A stretch of DNA of 64,000 nt, taken from assembly GCF_001428025.1 (NCBI RefSeq), contig NZ_LMSC01000009.1, forward strand, positions 1-64,000, given 5' to 3'. The position numbers and the translations under genes are program-made. The notes below the pieces were generated by a model. That model was not told the origin of the DNA and did not search any database. It saw only the letters and a list, made by a program, of their open reading frames with translations. The stretch is from Phycicoccus sp. Soil748 (GTDB lineage: Bacteria; Actinomycetota; Actinomycetes; Actinomycetales; Dermatophilaceae). This document shows, in pieces, positions 21,547 through 30,790 of this stretch (within the stretch, counting starts at the first letter, position 1; each line of letters opens with the position of its first letter).

Positions 21547-21581
21547 GTCCCGGCGCTCGAGTGGTGCGGTGACGCGCTGGA

Positions 21582-21962
21582 TCAGGCGCTGGCGGTCTCG
21601 GCCACGGCCGGGACGTTCGCGCGCGCGATCTCGACGAGCGCGGCGAAGGCAGCCTCGTCGTTGACGGCCAGCTCGGCCAGCATGCGGCGGTCGACCTCGA
21701 TCTCCGCGGCCTTGAGGCCCTGGATGAAGCGGTTGTAGGTCATGCCGTTGGCGCGGGCGCCGGCGTTGATGCGCTGGATCCAGAGGCGACGGAAGTCACC
21801 CTTCTTGGCGCGACGGTCCCGGTAGGCATAGCCGAGGCTGTGGGTGACCTGCTCCTTGGCCTTGCGGTAGAGCCGCGAACGCTGCCCGCGGTAACCGCTG
21901 GCGCGCTCGAGGACGACCCGGCGCTTCTTCTGGGCGTTGACTGCCCGCTTCACGCGTGCCAC
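21582..21962 (-). CDS. rplT: 50S ribosomal protein L20
   Basis: The 126-residue very basic protein binds 23S rRNA early in 50S assembly. It opens with [19 protein letters not shown] and contains the conserved [30 protein letters not shown] and [10 protein letters not shown] blocks. GTG is the start. The C-terminus has a slightly extended Ala-rich tail. It is the last gene of infC-rpmI-rplT, 78 nt after rpmI. Confidence 0.98.
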   Translation of the reverse strand: MARVKRAVNAQKKRRVVLERASGYRGQRSRLYRKAKEQVTHSLGYAYRDRRAKKGDFRRLWIQRINAGARANGMTYNRFIQGLKAAEIEVDRRMLAELAVNDEAAFAALVEIARANVPAVAETASA

Positions 21963-22040
21963 GTGAGTTCTCCTTGCTGTCTATCTGCTTGCGAGGCTTC
22001 GTGCTGAGCCCGGCCAAACAATGGGGTGGATGGGCTCGGC

Positions 22041-22235
22041 TCAGCGGCCGAGGAGCTTCTTGACCTTCTTGGAGTCCGGCTTGGACACCTCGACGTCGTT
22101 CGCGATCGAGCGGGTGTAGCGCGAGGACTTGTGCTCGAGCAGGTGGCGGCCGTTGGCCTGCTCGCGCATGACCTTGCCCTTGCCCGTGATCCGGAAGCGC
22201 TTCTTGGCACCGGAGTGCGTCTTCATCTTCGGCAT
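22041..22235 (-). CDS. rpmI: 50S ribosomal protein L35
   Basis: The 64-residue protein [20 protein letters not shown] (first 20 residues) is a canonical L35. It lies between infC and rplT, as in nearly all bacteria. AAGGAG precedes the ATG. Confidence 0.98.
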   Translation of the reverse strand: MPKMKTHSGAKKRFRITGKGKVMREQANGRHLLEHKSSRYTRSIANDVEVSKPDSKKVKKLLGR

Positions 22236-22352
22236 GGCTGCCGATCTCCTTGCTGTTGACGTGGCCGGGGGTGGTGCGGCCGGGGTGGTGTAGCCGGGTG
22301 GAACGTGACCAGCTGGTGGGGCCAGTGGTCGGAACTACGTGGTGGGGGCGGC

Positions 22353-23042
22353 CTACTCGGCCGTCGTCGCCTCGGGGACAGCGGTCGCGTCGGCGGCCGG
22401 TGTCGCCTCCGGCGTCTCGGCGACCGGTGCGGCCTCCGGTGCCTCGGCGGGTGTCTCAGGGGCATCGGCGGCCTGGGCGGCGTGGCCCGAGTCGGAGGTC
22501 CGTGCGCGGCGCTGCTCTGCCATCGCCTCGGACTTCTTCTTCGTGGGGGCCAGGACCATGATCATGTTGCGGCCGTCCTGCTTGGGCGCGGACTCGACCG
22601 TGCCCAGCTCCAGCACGTCCTCGGCGAGGCGCTGCAGGAGGCGGAAGCCCAGCTCGGGGCGCGACTGCTCGCGTCCGCGGAACATGATCGTCACCTTGAC
22701 CTTGTCGCCGCCCTTGAGGAAGCGCTCGACGTGGCCCTTCTTGGTGCCGTAGTCGTGCGGGTCGATCTTCGGGCGGAGCTTGATCTCCTTGATGACCGTG
22801 TTGACCTGGTTCTTGCGCGCTTCGCGCGCCTTCAGTGCGGCTTCGTACTTGAACTTGCCGAAGTCCATGAGCTTGGCGACTGGAGGCTTGGCCATCGGGG
22901 CGACCTCGACGAGGTCGAGGTCTGCCTCGGCGGCGAGCCGCAGCGCGTCCTCGACGCGCACGATGCCGACCTGCTCTCCGTTGGGGCCAACCAACCGCAC
23001 TTCCGGAACCCGGATGCGGTCGTTGATGCGAGGCTCGCTGAT
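22353..23042 (-). CDS. infC: Translation initiation factor IF-3, AUC start
   Basis: IF-3 keeps 30S subunits free and discriminates start codons. The conserved N-domain begins [18 protein letters not shown], the linker and C-domain contain [17 protein letters not shown] and [18 protein letters not shown]. The best start is ATC at 23042-23040, preceded by AAGGAG at 7 nt; no ATG, GTG or TTG fits the conserved N-terminus. A rare AUU/AUC/AUA start is a known autoregulatory feature of infC in other bacteria. The 229-residue product is longer than the usual 170-180 because of an Ala/Pro/Glu-rich tail of about 45-50 residues. Confidence 0.95.
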   Translation of the reverse strand: MSEPRINDRIRVPEVRLVGPNGEQVGIVRVEDALRLAAEADLDLVEVAPMAKPPVAKLMDFGKFKYEAALKAREARKNQVNTVIKEIKLRPKIDPHDYGTKKGHVERFLKGGDKVKVTIMFRGREQSRPELGFRLLQRLAEDVLELGTVESAPKQDGRNMIMVLAPTKKKSEAMAEQRRARTSDSGHAAQAADAPETPAEAPEAAPVAETPEATPAADATAVPEATTAE

Positions 23043-23343
23043 GGTGCTGCTCCTTCGGTCAGGGAAACGTCCGACCGCACCCAACGAGAAGAGGCTCCTC
23101 GCCGCTGTCGCGCGAGAAGCCTCACCAGTTCCGTCACGGGACCCCGAGGGACCGTATGCTGCGGAGCTCACGCCCGCGGCCTACGCCTCGGTGACCCGGG
23201 GGACCCGGCGACCGAAGTGGTCGACGCGGGTGGAAGCAGGTGCTGCTTCTCTTGCACACCGTGGCCCTGTCGTGGCCGCCGCGGAACCTTCCCAAGGCGA
23301 CCCCGTGCGTGGTCACGGCCGGTCGATCTGCAAGGCTACCAGC
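23043..23343. promoter_or_regulatory. Divergent infC / DUF1844 control region with infC leader
   Basis: On the minus strand a TACGGT -10 box (23156 to 23151) predicts an infC transcript with a leader of roughly 100 nt. Inside it, 23091-23123 forms a 12-bp hairpin whose internal pair is U-G in the minus-strand RNA but C-A in the plus strand, arguing that infC RNA is the functional form. The right part must hold the DUF1844 promoter; no clear box was recognised. Confidence 0.5.
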
Positions 23344-23760
23344 GTGAGCACGGAATCTCCCAATCCCCACCCGACCGACCCCGACGCGGCACCCGGGTCC
23401 CCCGCCGGTCCCGGTGACTCCGGCGCCGCCCTGGCCCAGCAGACGCGCGACATCTCCGAGGTGCCGGCCGTCGAGGTCATCACCACCGCGGCGATCCACC
23501 TCATGAGCGCCGCAGCCGTCAAGTGCGGGCTGGCCGAGGGACCGGACGCTGCCGAGCACCTCGACCTCGACGAGGCCCGTCGCCTCATCAACGCCCTCGC
23601 CGGCCTGATCACCGCCTCGGCGCCCGACCTCGGCAGCCAGCACGCCGCTCCCCTGCGGGACGGCCTCAAGTCGCTGCAGCTGGCGTTCCGCGAGGCGTCG
23701 GTCATCCCCGACTCGCCCGGACAGGGCCCCGGCGAGAAGCTCACCGGCTCCGTCGTCTGA
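23344..23760 (+). CDS. DUF1844 domain protein
   Basis: The 138-residue protein has a disordered Pro/Asp/Gly-rich first 35 residues and then the DUF1844 core (ISEVPAVEVITTAAIHLMSA, 20 residues, and HLDLDEARRLINALAGLI). This family has no established function, but it is encoded divergently from or next to infC in many actinobacteria, which is the case here. GTG at 23344 has AAGG 9 nt upstream. The single hydrophobic helix is too amphipathic for a membrane anchor. Confidence 0.85.
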   Translation: MSTESPNPHPTDPDAAPGSPAGPGDSGAALAQQTRDISEVPAVEVITTAAIHLMSAAAVKCGLAEGPDAAEHLDLDEARRLINALAGLITASAPDLGSQHAAPLRDGLKSLQLAFREASVIPDSPGQGPGEKLTGSVV

Positions 23761-23817
23761 GCCGCCGGGCTGGGCCACTCGTCGCACTCGACTGCCCGCC
23801 GCAGCTCGACTACCACC

Positions 23818-23886
23818 GCAAAGCGGGTGTCGTTCGGCAACACGGGGGCTATTCGTCCTCTGGTTGCCGAACGACACCCGCTTTGC
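23818..23886. repeat. Perfect 24-bp inverted repeat with 21-nt loop
   Basis: The arms 23818-23841 and 23863-23886 are exact reverse complements (outer end GCAAAGCGGGTGTC). The element lies between convergent genes, 57 nt after DUF1844 and 38 nt before the MFS stop. It lacks a U-tract but would fold very strongly in both transcripts, so it can act as a bidirectional terminator. Its length and perfection also suit a dispersed palindromic repeat; a genome search is needed to tell. Confidence 0.8.
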
Positions 23887-23924
23887 ACGAGGCCCGCAGG
23901 AAGTCAGGGCTGGGTGGCGCCGGG

Positions 23925-25169
23925 TCACACGGTCGCGGCCGCGCGGGCGCGGTCCTCGGACCGCTGGGCGCGGTGGGCCCGGTGGCGCCGGGCCCGTCCG
24001 GAGGTCGCGGCCGCGCCGACGAGGGCCAGCAGGAGCCCGGCGACGGCGACCACCACGAACCCGGCCCCCCAGGCGACGTGGTCGATGGCGACCCCGGCCA
24101 GCGGCGCGCCGAGCGCAGAGCCCGCGGTCATGAAGGACCCGTGCCACCCCATCGCCTCGCCCCGGGCGTCCGCCGGCACGACGCGGCTGGCCTGGTCGAC
24201 CGTCGCGGTGATCGTCGGGGCGCAGAACAGGCCGGCGACGAACCCCAGGACCGCCAGCGACGGCGCCCCGGAGGCGAGCGCCATCGGCGCGGTGACCACG
24301 GCCAGCCCGCCGAGCAGCCAGAACGCCGAGACCGACCGGTGCAGCCCGCCGTAGACGAGGCCGCCGACCAGTGAGCCGAGGCCCCACACGGCCAGCACCC
24401 AGCCGATGGACGCGGGAGTGCCGAAGTCGCGCAGCGCCGCGACGAACGAGATGTCGGAGCCGCCGAGCACCAGGGTGGCTGCGAACGCGCTCAGGCAGAC
24501 GGCGACGAACGGGGGCCTGAACCACGCCGAGCGGCGCACGGCCGAGGCCGTCTCGACGGGGACACCCTGGTCGTCGACCTCGCGCGCGGCCTCCTCGCGG
24601 ATCACCGGGTTGACGACCCACAGCAGGATGCCTGCGGCCACCCCGAGCATCTGGATGGCGAACAGCACCCACGACGTCGGCCACACCGTGGCCGCCCAGA
24701 CCCCGAGGGCCGGCCCGACCATGAAGGACAGCTCGACGGCGACGGAGTCGAGCGAGATCGCGGTGCGGCGGTCGCTCTCCGGCACCGCGGCGATGATCGC
24801 CTGGCGGATGATGGAGAACGCCGGGATCACGAAGAGGCCGGCCAGCGAGGCCAGGACGAGCAGCGGCCAGTAGGACACGAAGGGCGCGACCGACCAGCAG
24901 GCAGCTGCGACCACGATCGACGGCACGACGACGCGCCGCAGGCCCATCCGGTCGAGCAGGCGCCCGCGCCACGGCCCACTCACCGCGATCGCGACGGTCG
25001 CGGCTGCCGAGACCAGGCCGGCGGCGCCGTACGAGCGGTCGAGGGCGGACACGACGTGGAGCGTGAGGACGATGCCCCCGGTGAACACCGGCAGCCGCAC
25101 GAGGAACCCCAGGACGAGGGCCCGGCGCAGGGCCGGCAGGGCGAGGACGCGGCGGTAGCGGTGGAGCAC
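23925..25169 (-). CDS. MFS transporter
   Basis: The 414-residue protein has about 12 hydrophobic segments, the loop 2-3 motif [16 protein letters not shown], and an Arg-rich cytoplasmic C-terminus. It is a major facilitator superfamily permease of the multidrug or unknown-substrate type. A central cytoplasmic loop ([18 protein letters not shown]) divides two six-helix halves. GTG at 25169 is the likely start but the ribosome site is weak. It is transcribed divergently from the catalase gene. Confidence 0.82.
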   Translation of the reverse strand: MLHRYRRVLALPALRRALVLGFLVRLPVFTGGIVLTLHVVSALDRSYGAAGLVSAAATVAIAVSGPWRGRLLDRMGLRRVVVPSIVVAAACWSVAPFVSYWPLLVLASLAGLFVIPAFSIIRQAIIAAVPESDRRTAISLDSVAVELSFMVGPALGVWAATVWPTSWVLFAIQMLGVAAGILLWVVNPVIREEAAREVDDQGVPVETASAVRRSAWFRPPFVAVCLSAFAATLVLGGSDISFVAALRDFGTPASIGWVLAVWGLGSLVGGLVYGGLHRSVSAFWLLGGLAVVTAPMALASGAPSLAVLGFVAGLFCAPTITATVDQASRVVPADARGEAMGWHGSFMTAGSALGAPLAGVAIDHVAWGAGFVVVAVAGLLLALVGAAATSGRARRHRAHRAQRSEDRARAAATV

Positions 25170-25200
25170 TGCCCCACTGTCCCAGCAGGCACCGACACCG

Positions 25201-25254
25201 GCCAAACGGATTTGGCCCCTGACAGCAGGGTCGAGACGAACGGACCACCGTCCG
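25201..25254. promoter_or_regulatory. Two palindromes between the MFS gene and catalase
   Basis: GCCAAACGGATTTGGC at 25201-25216 is a perfect 6-bp inverted repeat with a 4-nt centre, and CGGACCACCGTCCG at 25241-25254 is a perfect 5-bp one. Both lie in the 180-nt divergent region and look like operator sites. No regulator is encoded next door, and neither matches a box I can name. Confidence 0.4.
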
Positions 25255-25349
25255 GATGCGGCACGGGCGTTCCGGAGGGAGGGTGGAGACGCTGCTCGGG
25301 CCCGCGTCGGGACGAGAGAACGCAACCACCACCACACGAAGGAGCAGCG

Positions 25350-26939
25350 ATGACGGACCAGCAGGCCACGCCGGAGTCGATCCGGACCGCACCGAGCGAG
25401 GAGGCCCGGCTCGGGTCGACGACCGACACCGGCGCCCCTGCCCCCAGCGACCGCAACAGCCTCACCATCGGCCCGGACGGGCCGATCGTCCTGCACGACG
25501 TGCACTTCCTGAACCAGATGGCGCACTTCAACCGCGAGCGCATCCCCGAGCGCAACGTGCACGCCAAGGGCTCCGGTGCGTTCGGCGAGTTCGTCTGCAC
25601 GGAGGACGTCTCGGCACACACCAAGGCTGCGCTGTTCCAGAAGGGGAGCACGGTCGAGATGCTGGCCCGCTTCTCGACCGTCGCAGGTGAGCAGGGCTCC
25701 CCCGACACCTGGCGCGACCCGCGCGGGTTCGCGCTGAAGTTCTACACGCCCGAGGGCAACTACGACCTCGTCGGCAACAACACGCCGGTCTTCTTCATCC
25801 GCGACACCATGAAGTTCCCGCACTTCATCCGCAGCCAGAAGCGCCGCGGCGGCTCGGGTCTGCGCGACAACCACATGCAGTGGGACTTCTGGAGCCTCAA
25901 CCCCGAGTCCGCCCACCAGGTCACCTACCTCATGGGCGACCGGGGCATCCCCCGCTCGTTCCGGCACATGAACGGCTACGGGTCCCACACCTACATGTGG
26001 GTCAACGCGGCCGGCGAGAAGTCCTGGGTCAAGTACCACTTCCACAGCGACCAGGGCGTCCAGGGCCTCACCGGCGACGAGGCCACGGTCATCGCCGGGC
26101 AGGACGCCGACTTCCACCGCCGCGACCTGTACGAGGCGATCGAGCGCGGCGAGCACCCCAGCTGGACGCTGTCGGTGCAGGTCATGCCGTACGAGGACGC
26201 GAAGACCTACCACCTCAACCCGTTCGACCTCACCAAGGTCTGGCCGCACTCGGACTACCCGCTCATCAAGGTCGGCACGATGACCCTGAACCGCAACCCG
26301 GAGAACTTCTTCGCCGAGGTCGAGCAGGCCGCGTTCGAGCCGTCGGCCCTGGTGCCGGGGATCGGCTTCTCCCCCGACAAGATGCTGCTGGGGCGGGCGT
26401 TCGCGTACGCAGACACCCACCGCTACCGCATCGGCCCGAACTACCACCAGCTGCCGGTGAACCGGGCCAAGGCGGTCGCCGAGCTCAACACCTACACGCA
26501 GGACGGGCCGATGGCCTACGACCACCACGGTGACCAGCCCGTCTACGCACCCAACAGCGAGGGCCGCGGGTACGCCGACCAGGTCGGCGAGGCCGAGGAG
26601 AGCTGGGAGTCCGACGGCGCGATGGTGCGCCAGGCCTACACGCTGCGCGAGGACGACGACGACTTCGGCCAGGCCGGCACCCTGGTGCGCGAGGTCTGGG
26701 ACGACGACCAGCGCGAGCAGTTCGTGAAGACCGTGGCCGGCCACCTGCTCGGCGGGGTGCGAAGCCCCGTGCTCGAGCGGGCGTTCGAGTACTGGAAGAA
26801 CGTGGACGCCGACACCGGCAAGCAGATCGAGGAGGCCGTGCGCGCGGGCTCCGGGGGCACGAACCCCGGCGGCGAGGCGGACGACGCCAAGGACCTGCAC
26901 GAGCCCGTCGTCGAGACCCGCACGCAGGCGGGCCGCTAG
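25350..26939 (+). CDS. katA: Catalase, small-subunit heme type
   Basis: This monofunctional heme catalase converts hydrogen peroxide to water and oxygen in the cytoplasm. The 529-residue length fits clade 3. The distal catalytic H71 lies in [17 protein letters not shown]144 in [12 protein letters not shown], and the proximal heme ligand Y353 in [12 protein letters not shown]. The ATG at 25350 follows GAAGGAG. It is followed by a strong hairpin. A possible link to peroxide stress is the yaaA gene elsewhere in the window. Confidence 0.96.
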   Translation: MTDQQATPESIRTAPSEEARLGSTTDTGAPAPSDRNSLTIGPDGPIVLHDVHFLNQMAHFNRERIPERNVHAKGSGAFGEFVCTEDVSAHTKAALFQKGSTVEMLARFSTVAGEQGSPDTWRDPRGFALKFYTPEGNYDLVGNNTPVFFIRDTMKFPHFIRSQKRRGGSGLRDNHMQWDFWSLNPESAHQVTYLMGDRGIPRSFRHMNGYGSHTYMWVNAAGEKSWVKYHFHSDQGVQGLTGDEATVIAGQDADFHRRDLYEAIERGEHPSWTLSVQVMPYEDAKTYHLNPFDLTKVWPHSDYPLIKVGTMTLNRNPENFFAEVEQAAFEPSALVPGIGFSPDKMLLGRAFAYADTHRYRIGPNYHQLPVNRAKAVAELNTYTQDGPMAYDHHGDQPVYAPNSEGRGYADQVGEAEESWESDGAMVRQAYTLREDDDDFGQAGTLVREVWDDDQREQFVKTVAGHLLGGVRSPVLERAFEYWKNVDADTGKQIEEAVRAGSGGTNPGGEADDAKDLHEPVVETRTQAGR

Positions 26940-26951
26940 CGAGCTGCGCCG

Positions 26952-26984
26952 TGCCGCGTGCCCCCCTTCGCGGGGCACGCGGCA
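26952..26984. terminator. Catalase terminator hairpin
   Basis: Arms TGCCGCGTGCCCC and GGGGCACGCGGCA are perfect 13-nt complements around a 7-nt loop, 12 nt after the katA stop. There is no U-run. The right arm abuts the -10 box of the next gene. Confidence 0.75.
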
Positions 26985-26996
26985 TACGCTCCCCGG

Positions 26997-27329
26997 ATGA
27001 CGATCTACCACCTGGCGGAGCCCGAGCACTGGGGGCAGGCGCAGCGGACGGGCAGCTACACGCAGTCCACCCGTGGGCGCACCCTCGCCGACGAGGGCTT
27101 CATCCACTGCTCCTCCGCCGAGCAGTGGCCGGTGGTGCGCAGGTCGTTCTACCGGGACGTGACCGGCCCGCTGCTGCTGCTCGAGATCGACGAGTCCCGG
27201 CTGCCCGAGCCACCCGTGGTCGAGGTGGGCAACCCTGCGACGGGCGAGACGTTCCCCCACCTGTACCGGGCCCTGCCGGTCGACGCGGTCGCCGGCGTCA
27301 CCGAGCTCCCCGCGCCGCACGGCGGCTGA
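26997..27329 (+). CDS. DUF952 family protein
   Basis: The 110-residue protein begins MTIYHLAEPEHWGQAQRTGS (20 residues) and contains GFIHCSSAEQWPVV and GETFPHLYRALPVDAV, the hallmarks of DUF952 proteins related to the ADP-ribosyltransferase-like fold. Function is unknown. ATG at 26997 is preceded at 6 nt by a TACGCT -10 box and no ribosome site, so it is probably leaderless. It converges on the sseB-like gene with only 6 nt between stops. Confidence 0.85.
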   Translation: MTIYHLAEPEHWGQAQRTGSYTQSTRGRTLADEGFIHCSSAEQWPVVRRSFYRDVTGPLLLLEIDESRLPEPPVVEVGNPATGETFPHLYRALPVDAVAGVTELPAPHGG

Positions 27330-27335
27330 GGTCGC

Positions 27336-28067
27336 TCAGGAGATCGAGAAGGCGAGCCCGTCGATGCGGGCCCTGATCTCGCCGTCGGTGGCGAGGCGTT
27401 CCCCGATGGCCGTCGCCACGGCCTGCACCCGTTCGGCGGCCAGACCCGGCACCAGCGTGAGCTGCACCCGCAGGACGCCCTCGCCCGGCGCCCCGGCGGC
27501 GAGCTCGTGACCGACGACGTCGGGCTGCTCGCGCACCGCGTCGGCGACCGCGCGGGCCACCGAGTCGTCCTCGTGCGCCGGCAGCCACTCGCGCTGCTGG
27601 GCCAGGGCCCAGACCATGCTCGGGCGCAGGGCGAGCGGCCTCTCCCCCGCCACGTCGAGGACCATCACGTCGCACCGTTCGCTGACCGCCGCCTGGGCGG
27701 CGCGGGCCGCGGTGACGGGTACGGGGCGGGCCTGCGGGTCCCACGCGGCGATCGCCTGCATGGAGCTGAAGACCGGCAGCGCCCGGGCGCCGTCGGGGGC
27801 GACCAGCGTGACGGCTGCCATGTCGGTCTGCTTCTCCACGACGAGCTCGCCGGTGGAGACGGTGGAGACGGGCTCGGCCACGATCGGCACCAGCAGGCGC
27901 GCCGCGGAGACCGCGGCCACGAGGGCACGCTCGTCCCCGGGGTCGGACATCGCGGCGACCAGCGCGGGGTCGGCGGCGCCGGTGTCCCCGTCGAACCCGG
28001 TGCCGGTCAGCTCCCGGCCACCGAAGGGGATCCCGGCCGAGTCGTGCGGCGGTGTAGGGCTGGTCAC
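27336..28067 (-). CDS. SseB N-terminal domain protein
   Basis: The 243-residue protein contains an SseB-like domain ([19 protein letters not shown], then [19 protein letters not shown]). In actinobacteria this domain is common near his genes and has no settled role. The GTG start overlaps the hisA stop (GTGA), so it is the last cistron of the histidine operon. No signal peptide or catalytic motif is seen. Confidence 0.8.
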   Translation of the reverse strand: MTSPTPPHDSAGIPFGGRELTGTGFDGDTGAADPALVAAMSDPGDERALVAAVSAARLLVPIVAEPVSTVSTGELVVEKQTDMAAVTLVAPDGARALPVFSSMQAIAAWDPQARPVPVTAARAAQAAVSERCDVMVLDVAGERPLALRPSMVWALAQQREWLPAHEDDSVARAVADAVREQPDVVGHELAAGAPGEGVLRVQLTLVPGLAAERVQAVATAIGERLATDGEIRARIDGLAFSIS

Positions 28068-28798
28068 GGGCGGCCTGCCACGTCGAGGGCGTCGGGCAGC
28101 GTGAACGCGCCCCGGTAGAGCGCCGACCCCACGATCGCGCCCTCGACGCCGTCGGGCACGAGCCCCCGGATGGCCTCGATGTCCTCGAGGGTCGAGACGC
28201 CGCCGGAGGCGACGACCGGACGGTCCGTGCGGGCGCACACGTCACGCAGCAGCTCCAGGTTGGGGCCCTTGAGCATCCCGTCCTTGTTGACGTCGGTGAC
28301 GACGTAGCGGGCGCAGCCCTCACGGTCCAGGCGCGCCAGGGTCTCCCACAGGTCGCCGCCCTCCTGGGTCCAGCCGCGGGCGGCCAGGGTGGTGCCGCGC
28401 ACGTCGAGGCCCACGGCGATGCGGTCGCCGTGTTCCGCGATGGCGGCGGCGGTCCACTCGGGGTCCTCCAGGGCCGCGGTGCCGAGGTTGACCCGGCGGC
28501 AGCCGGTGGCGAGCGCGGCCTCGAGGGAGGCGGCGTCCCGGATCCCGCCGCTCATCTCCACCTTGACGTCCAGGCGCCCGACGATGTCGGCCAGCAGCTC
28601 GCGGTTGGAGCCGCGCCCGAACGCCGCGTCGAGGTCGACGAGGTGCAGCCACTCGGCCCCCTGCTCCTGCCAGGCGAGCGCCGCCTGCCACGGGTCGCCG
28701 AACTGGCCACCCGTGCCGGCCACCCCCTGCACGAGCTGGACGGCCTGGCCGTCAGCGACGTCGACGGCGGGCAGGAGTTCGAGGCGGGGGCCGGTCAT
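28064..28798 (-). CDS. hisA: Phosphoribosyl isomerase HisA (PriA-type)
   Basis: This TIM-barrel isomerase converts ProFAR to PRFAR in histidine synthesis. The general base D13 is in [18 protein letters not shown], the general acid lies in [11 protein letters not shown], and both phosphate sites ([10 protein letters not shown] and [11 protein letters not shown]) are present. The actinobacterial signature [15 protein letters not shown] contains the tryptophan that in PriA enables the tryptophan-pathway TrpF reaction as well. Dual function is inferred from family; no trpF lies in the window. Its stop overlaps the sseB-like gene. Confidence 0.94.
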   Translation of the reverse strand: MTGPRLELLPAVDVADGQAVQLVQGVAGTGGQFGDPWQAALAWQEQGAEWLHLVDLDAAFGRGSNRELLADIVGRLDVKVEMSGGIRDAASLEAALATGCRRVNLGTAALEDPEWTAAAIAEHGDRIAVGLDVRGTTLAARGWTQEGGDLWETLARLDREGCARYVVTDVNKDGMLKGPNLELLRDVCARTDRPVVASGGVSTLEDIEAIRGLVPDGVEGAIVGSALYRGAFTLPDALDVAGRP

Positions 28799-28917
28799 GG
28801 GGGTCCTTGCGGTCGGGGTGGGGCTGGTCGGGTTGGGGGCTGGTCGGGTTGAGGGTGGAGCCGGGGTGGCGCAGACGTGCGGGGACGACGGCGTGGGGGA
28901 TCAGCTGACGGTGGGGG

Positions 28918-29556
28918 TCACAGCGAGTGCACCCAGTTCTCGAGCAGGGTCAGGCCCGCGTCGCCCGACTTCTCGGGGTGGAACTGGGTGGCCGACAGGG
29001 GTCCGTTCTCGACCGCCGCGACGAAGGGACGGCCGTGCTCGGACCAGGTGACCTTGGGGGCGACCACGGCGAACGCACCGGTGGGCGGCTCGAGCACCCA
29101 CTCCTGGACGGCGTAGGAGTGCACGAAGTAGAACCGCTCGGACTCGACGCCGGCGAACAGCCGGGTGCCCTGGGCCACGGTGACCTCGCTCCAGCCCATG
29201 TGCGGCACCACGTCGGCCTGCAGCCTCGTCACGGTGCCGGGCCACTCGCCCAGCCCCTCCTCGGGGCTGGCGCCGGGCTCCTCGCTGCCGTCGAACAGCA
29301 CCTGCATCCCGACACAGACGCCGAGCACGGGACGCCCGCCGGCCAGCCGGGTCTCGATCACCAGGGGTCCCTCGGCGGCCCGCAGCCCGGTGAGGCAGGC
29401 GTGGAAGTTGCCCACCCCGGGGACGAACAGGCCGTCGGCGTCCAGGGCCGTTGCCTTGTCGCCGGTCAGGGTGACCTCGGCGCCGACGTGCTCGAGGGCA
29501 CGGACGGCGGACCGGACGTTGCCGCTGCCGTAGTCGAACACCACGACGTGCGCCAT
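28918..29556 (-). CDS. hisH: Imidazole glycerol phosphate synthase, glutaminase subunit
   Basis: This class I glutamine amidotransferase supplies ammonia to HisF. The 212-residue protein has the nucleophilic cysteine in [12 protein letters not shown], the oxyanion region [12 protein letters not shown], and the His-Glu pair in [11 protein letters not shown]. The ATG start overlaps the upstream gene's stop by one base (TGATG). A 119-nt gap separates it from hisA; this gap has a direct repeat near 28815-28850 and no gene. hisF is not in the window. Confidence 0.95.
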   Translation of the reverse strand: MAHVVVFDYGSGNVRSAVRALEHVGAEVTLTGDKATALDADGLFVPGVGNFHACLTGLRAAEGPLVIETRLAGGRPVLGVCVGMQVLFDGSEEPGASPEEGLGEWPGTVTRLQADVVPHMGWSEVTVAQGTRLFAGVESERFYFVHSYAVQEWVLEPPTGAFAVVAPKVTWSEHGRPFVAAVENGPLSATQFHPEKSGDAGLTLLENWVHSL

Positions 29557-30179
29557 CAGCTCTCCTCCATCTCGGCGCGGTGCCGCGCCTGCTCTGCCAT
29601 GCGGGACTCGAAGCGGGCGACCGCCTGGGCGGTCGGGGCCACGACCTGGCCACGTGGGGACGCACCCGCCGTCAGCAGGTCGGACCCCGGCAGGCCCAGG
29701 GTCGCCATCAGCGTGCGCAGCCACCCGGTGGCGTCCCCGGAGCGGTCGGCGACGACAGCGGCCACTGCTCCCGGTCCCGACCGGGCGTGCGCCGCCGCGA
29801 CCAGGTCGGTGGGGCGGGCCACCTCGAGGGCCGGCGTCCGGACGCGGCCCTCCCCCGGTTCCCAGACGAGCCAGCGCTGGGTGGCGCGCCAGCCGCGAGG
29901 CCGGACCGACACCACCGCCCGGTCGCCCACGACGAAGAAGCCGAGGGCGGGACGGATCCTGCCGGGCAGTGGCCGCCCGACGAGGGTCGCGACCGGGTCG
30001 TCGTACGGCGCACCGGCGCGCGAAGCGGGCTCGGCCGGGACGAGTGCGATCCACTCCCCCTGAGGCACGACCTCGCAGGCGACCAGGCCGCGTCGCACCC
30101 AGCCCGAGGCGCGCGCGGGCTCGCCGCGCACGAGGAGCAGTCCGCGCGACGCCCGCGCGGACTGCCGCGGCACGCTCAC
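29556..30179 (-). CDS. Unknown protein in the histidine operon
   Basis: I do not recognise this 207-residue protein. It is basic at the N-terminus, has Pro/Gly-rich segments ([20 protein letters not shown], 20 residues), tryptophans in [17 protein letters not shown], and a helical charged C-terminus ([20 protein letters not shown], 20 residues). No signal peptide, membrane helix or catalytic signature is visible. It starts in a GTGA overlap with hisB and ends in a one-base overlap with hisH, so it is made in step with histidine enzymes. The coupling makes it a real gene. Confidence 0.75.
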   Translation of the reverse strand: MSVPRQSARASRGLLLVRGEPARASGWVRRGLVACEVVPQGEWIALVPAEPASRAGAPYDDPVATLVGRPLPGRIRPALGFFVVGDRAVVSVRPRGWRATQRWLVWEPGEGRVRTPALEVARPTDLVAAAHARSGPGAVAAVVADRSGDATGWLRTLMATLGLPGSDLLTAGASPRGQVVAPTAQAVARFESRMAEQARHRAEMEES

Positions 30180-30790
30180 GTGGAGAGGCTGCCCTTCGCG
30201 CTGGGTACGCCGCTCACGCGCGGGTCGCGGGCCACCGCGGCACGCAGCGCCCGCGCCACGGCCTTGAACTGTGCCTCGACGATGTGGTGCGGGTCGCGGC
30301 CGGACAGCACCCGGACGTGCAGCGCGATGCCGGCGCGGCCGGCGAACGACTCCCAGACGTGGCGCGTGAGCGAACCGACGTAGGTGCCCCCGATGACGAC
30401 GTAGGCCTGGCCCTCGGGCTCGCCGGTGTGGACGACGTAGGGCCGCCCCGCGACGTCGACGACCGCGTGGACCAGCGCCTCGTCGAGCGGGACGGTGGCG
30501 TCGCCGAAGCGGGAGATGCCGCTCTTGTCGCCCAGGGCCTCGCGCAGGGCGTCGCCGAGCACGATGGCGACGTCCTCGACGGTGTGGTGGGCGTCGACGT
30601 CGACGTCACCGGTGGCCTTGACGCGCAGGTCGATGAGCGAGTGCTTGGCCAGCGAGGTGAGCATGTGGTCGTAGAACCGCACGCCGGTCGAGACGTCGGC
30701 AACACCGGTGCCGTCGAGGTCGAGCTCGAGCTCGACGCTGGACTCCGAGGTCGACCGGCTCAGCGAGACCCTGCGGTCACCTGCGGTCAC
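30176..30790 (-). CDS. hisB: Imidazoleglycerol-phosphate dehydratase
   Basis: The 204-residue manganese enzyme performs the sixth step of histidine synthesis. Its duplicated metal-binding motifs are [13 protein letters not shown] with [14 protein letters not shown] in the first half and [15 protein letters not shown] in the second. It is monofunctional, with no HAD phosphatase domain. GTG at 30790 overlaps the hisC stop. A 10-bp direct repeat (30771-30790) at the start creates a second, out-of-frame GTG. Confidence 0.96.
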   Translation of the reverse strand: MTAGDRRVSLSRSTSESSVELELDLDGTGVADVSTGVRFYDHMLTSLAKHSLIDLRVKATGDVDVDAHHTVEDVAIVLGDALREALGDKSGISRFGDATVPLDEALVHAVVDVAGRPYVVHTGEPEGQAYVVIGGTYVGSLTRHVWESFAGRAGIALHVRVLSGRDPHHIVEAQFKAVARALRAAVARDPRVSGVPSAKGSLST

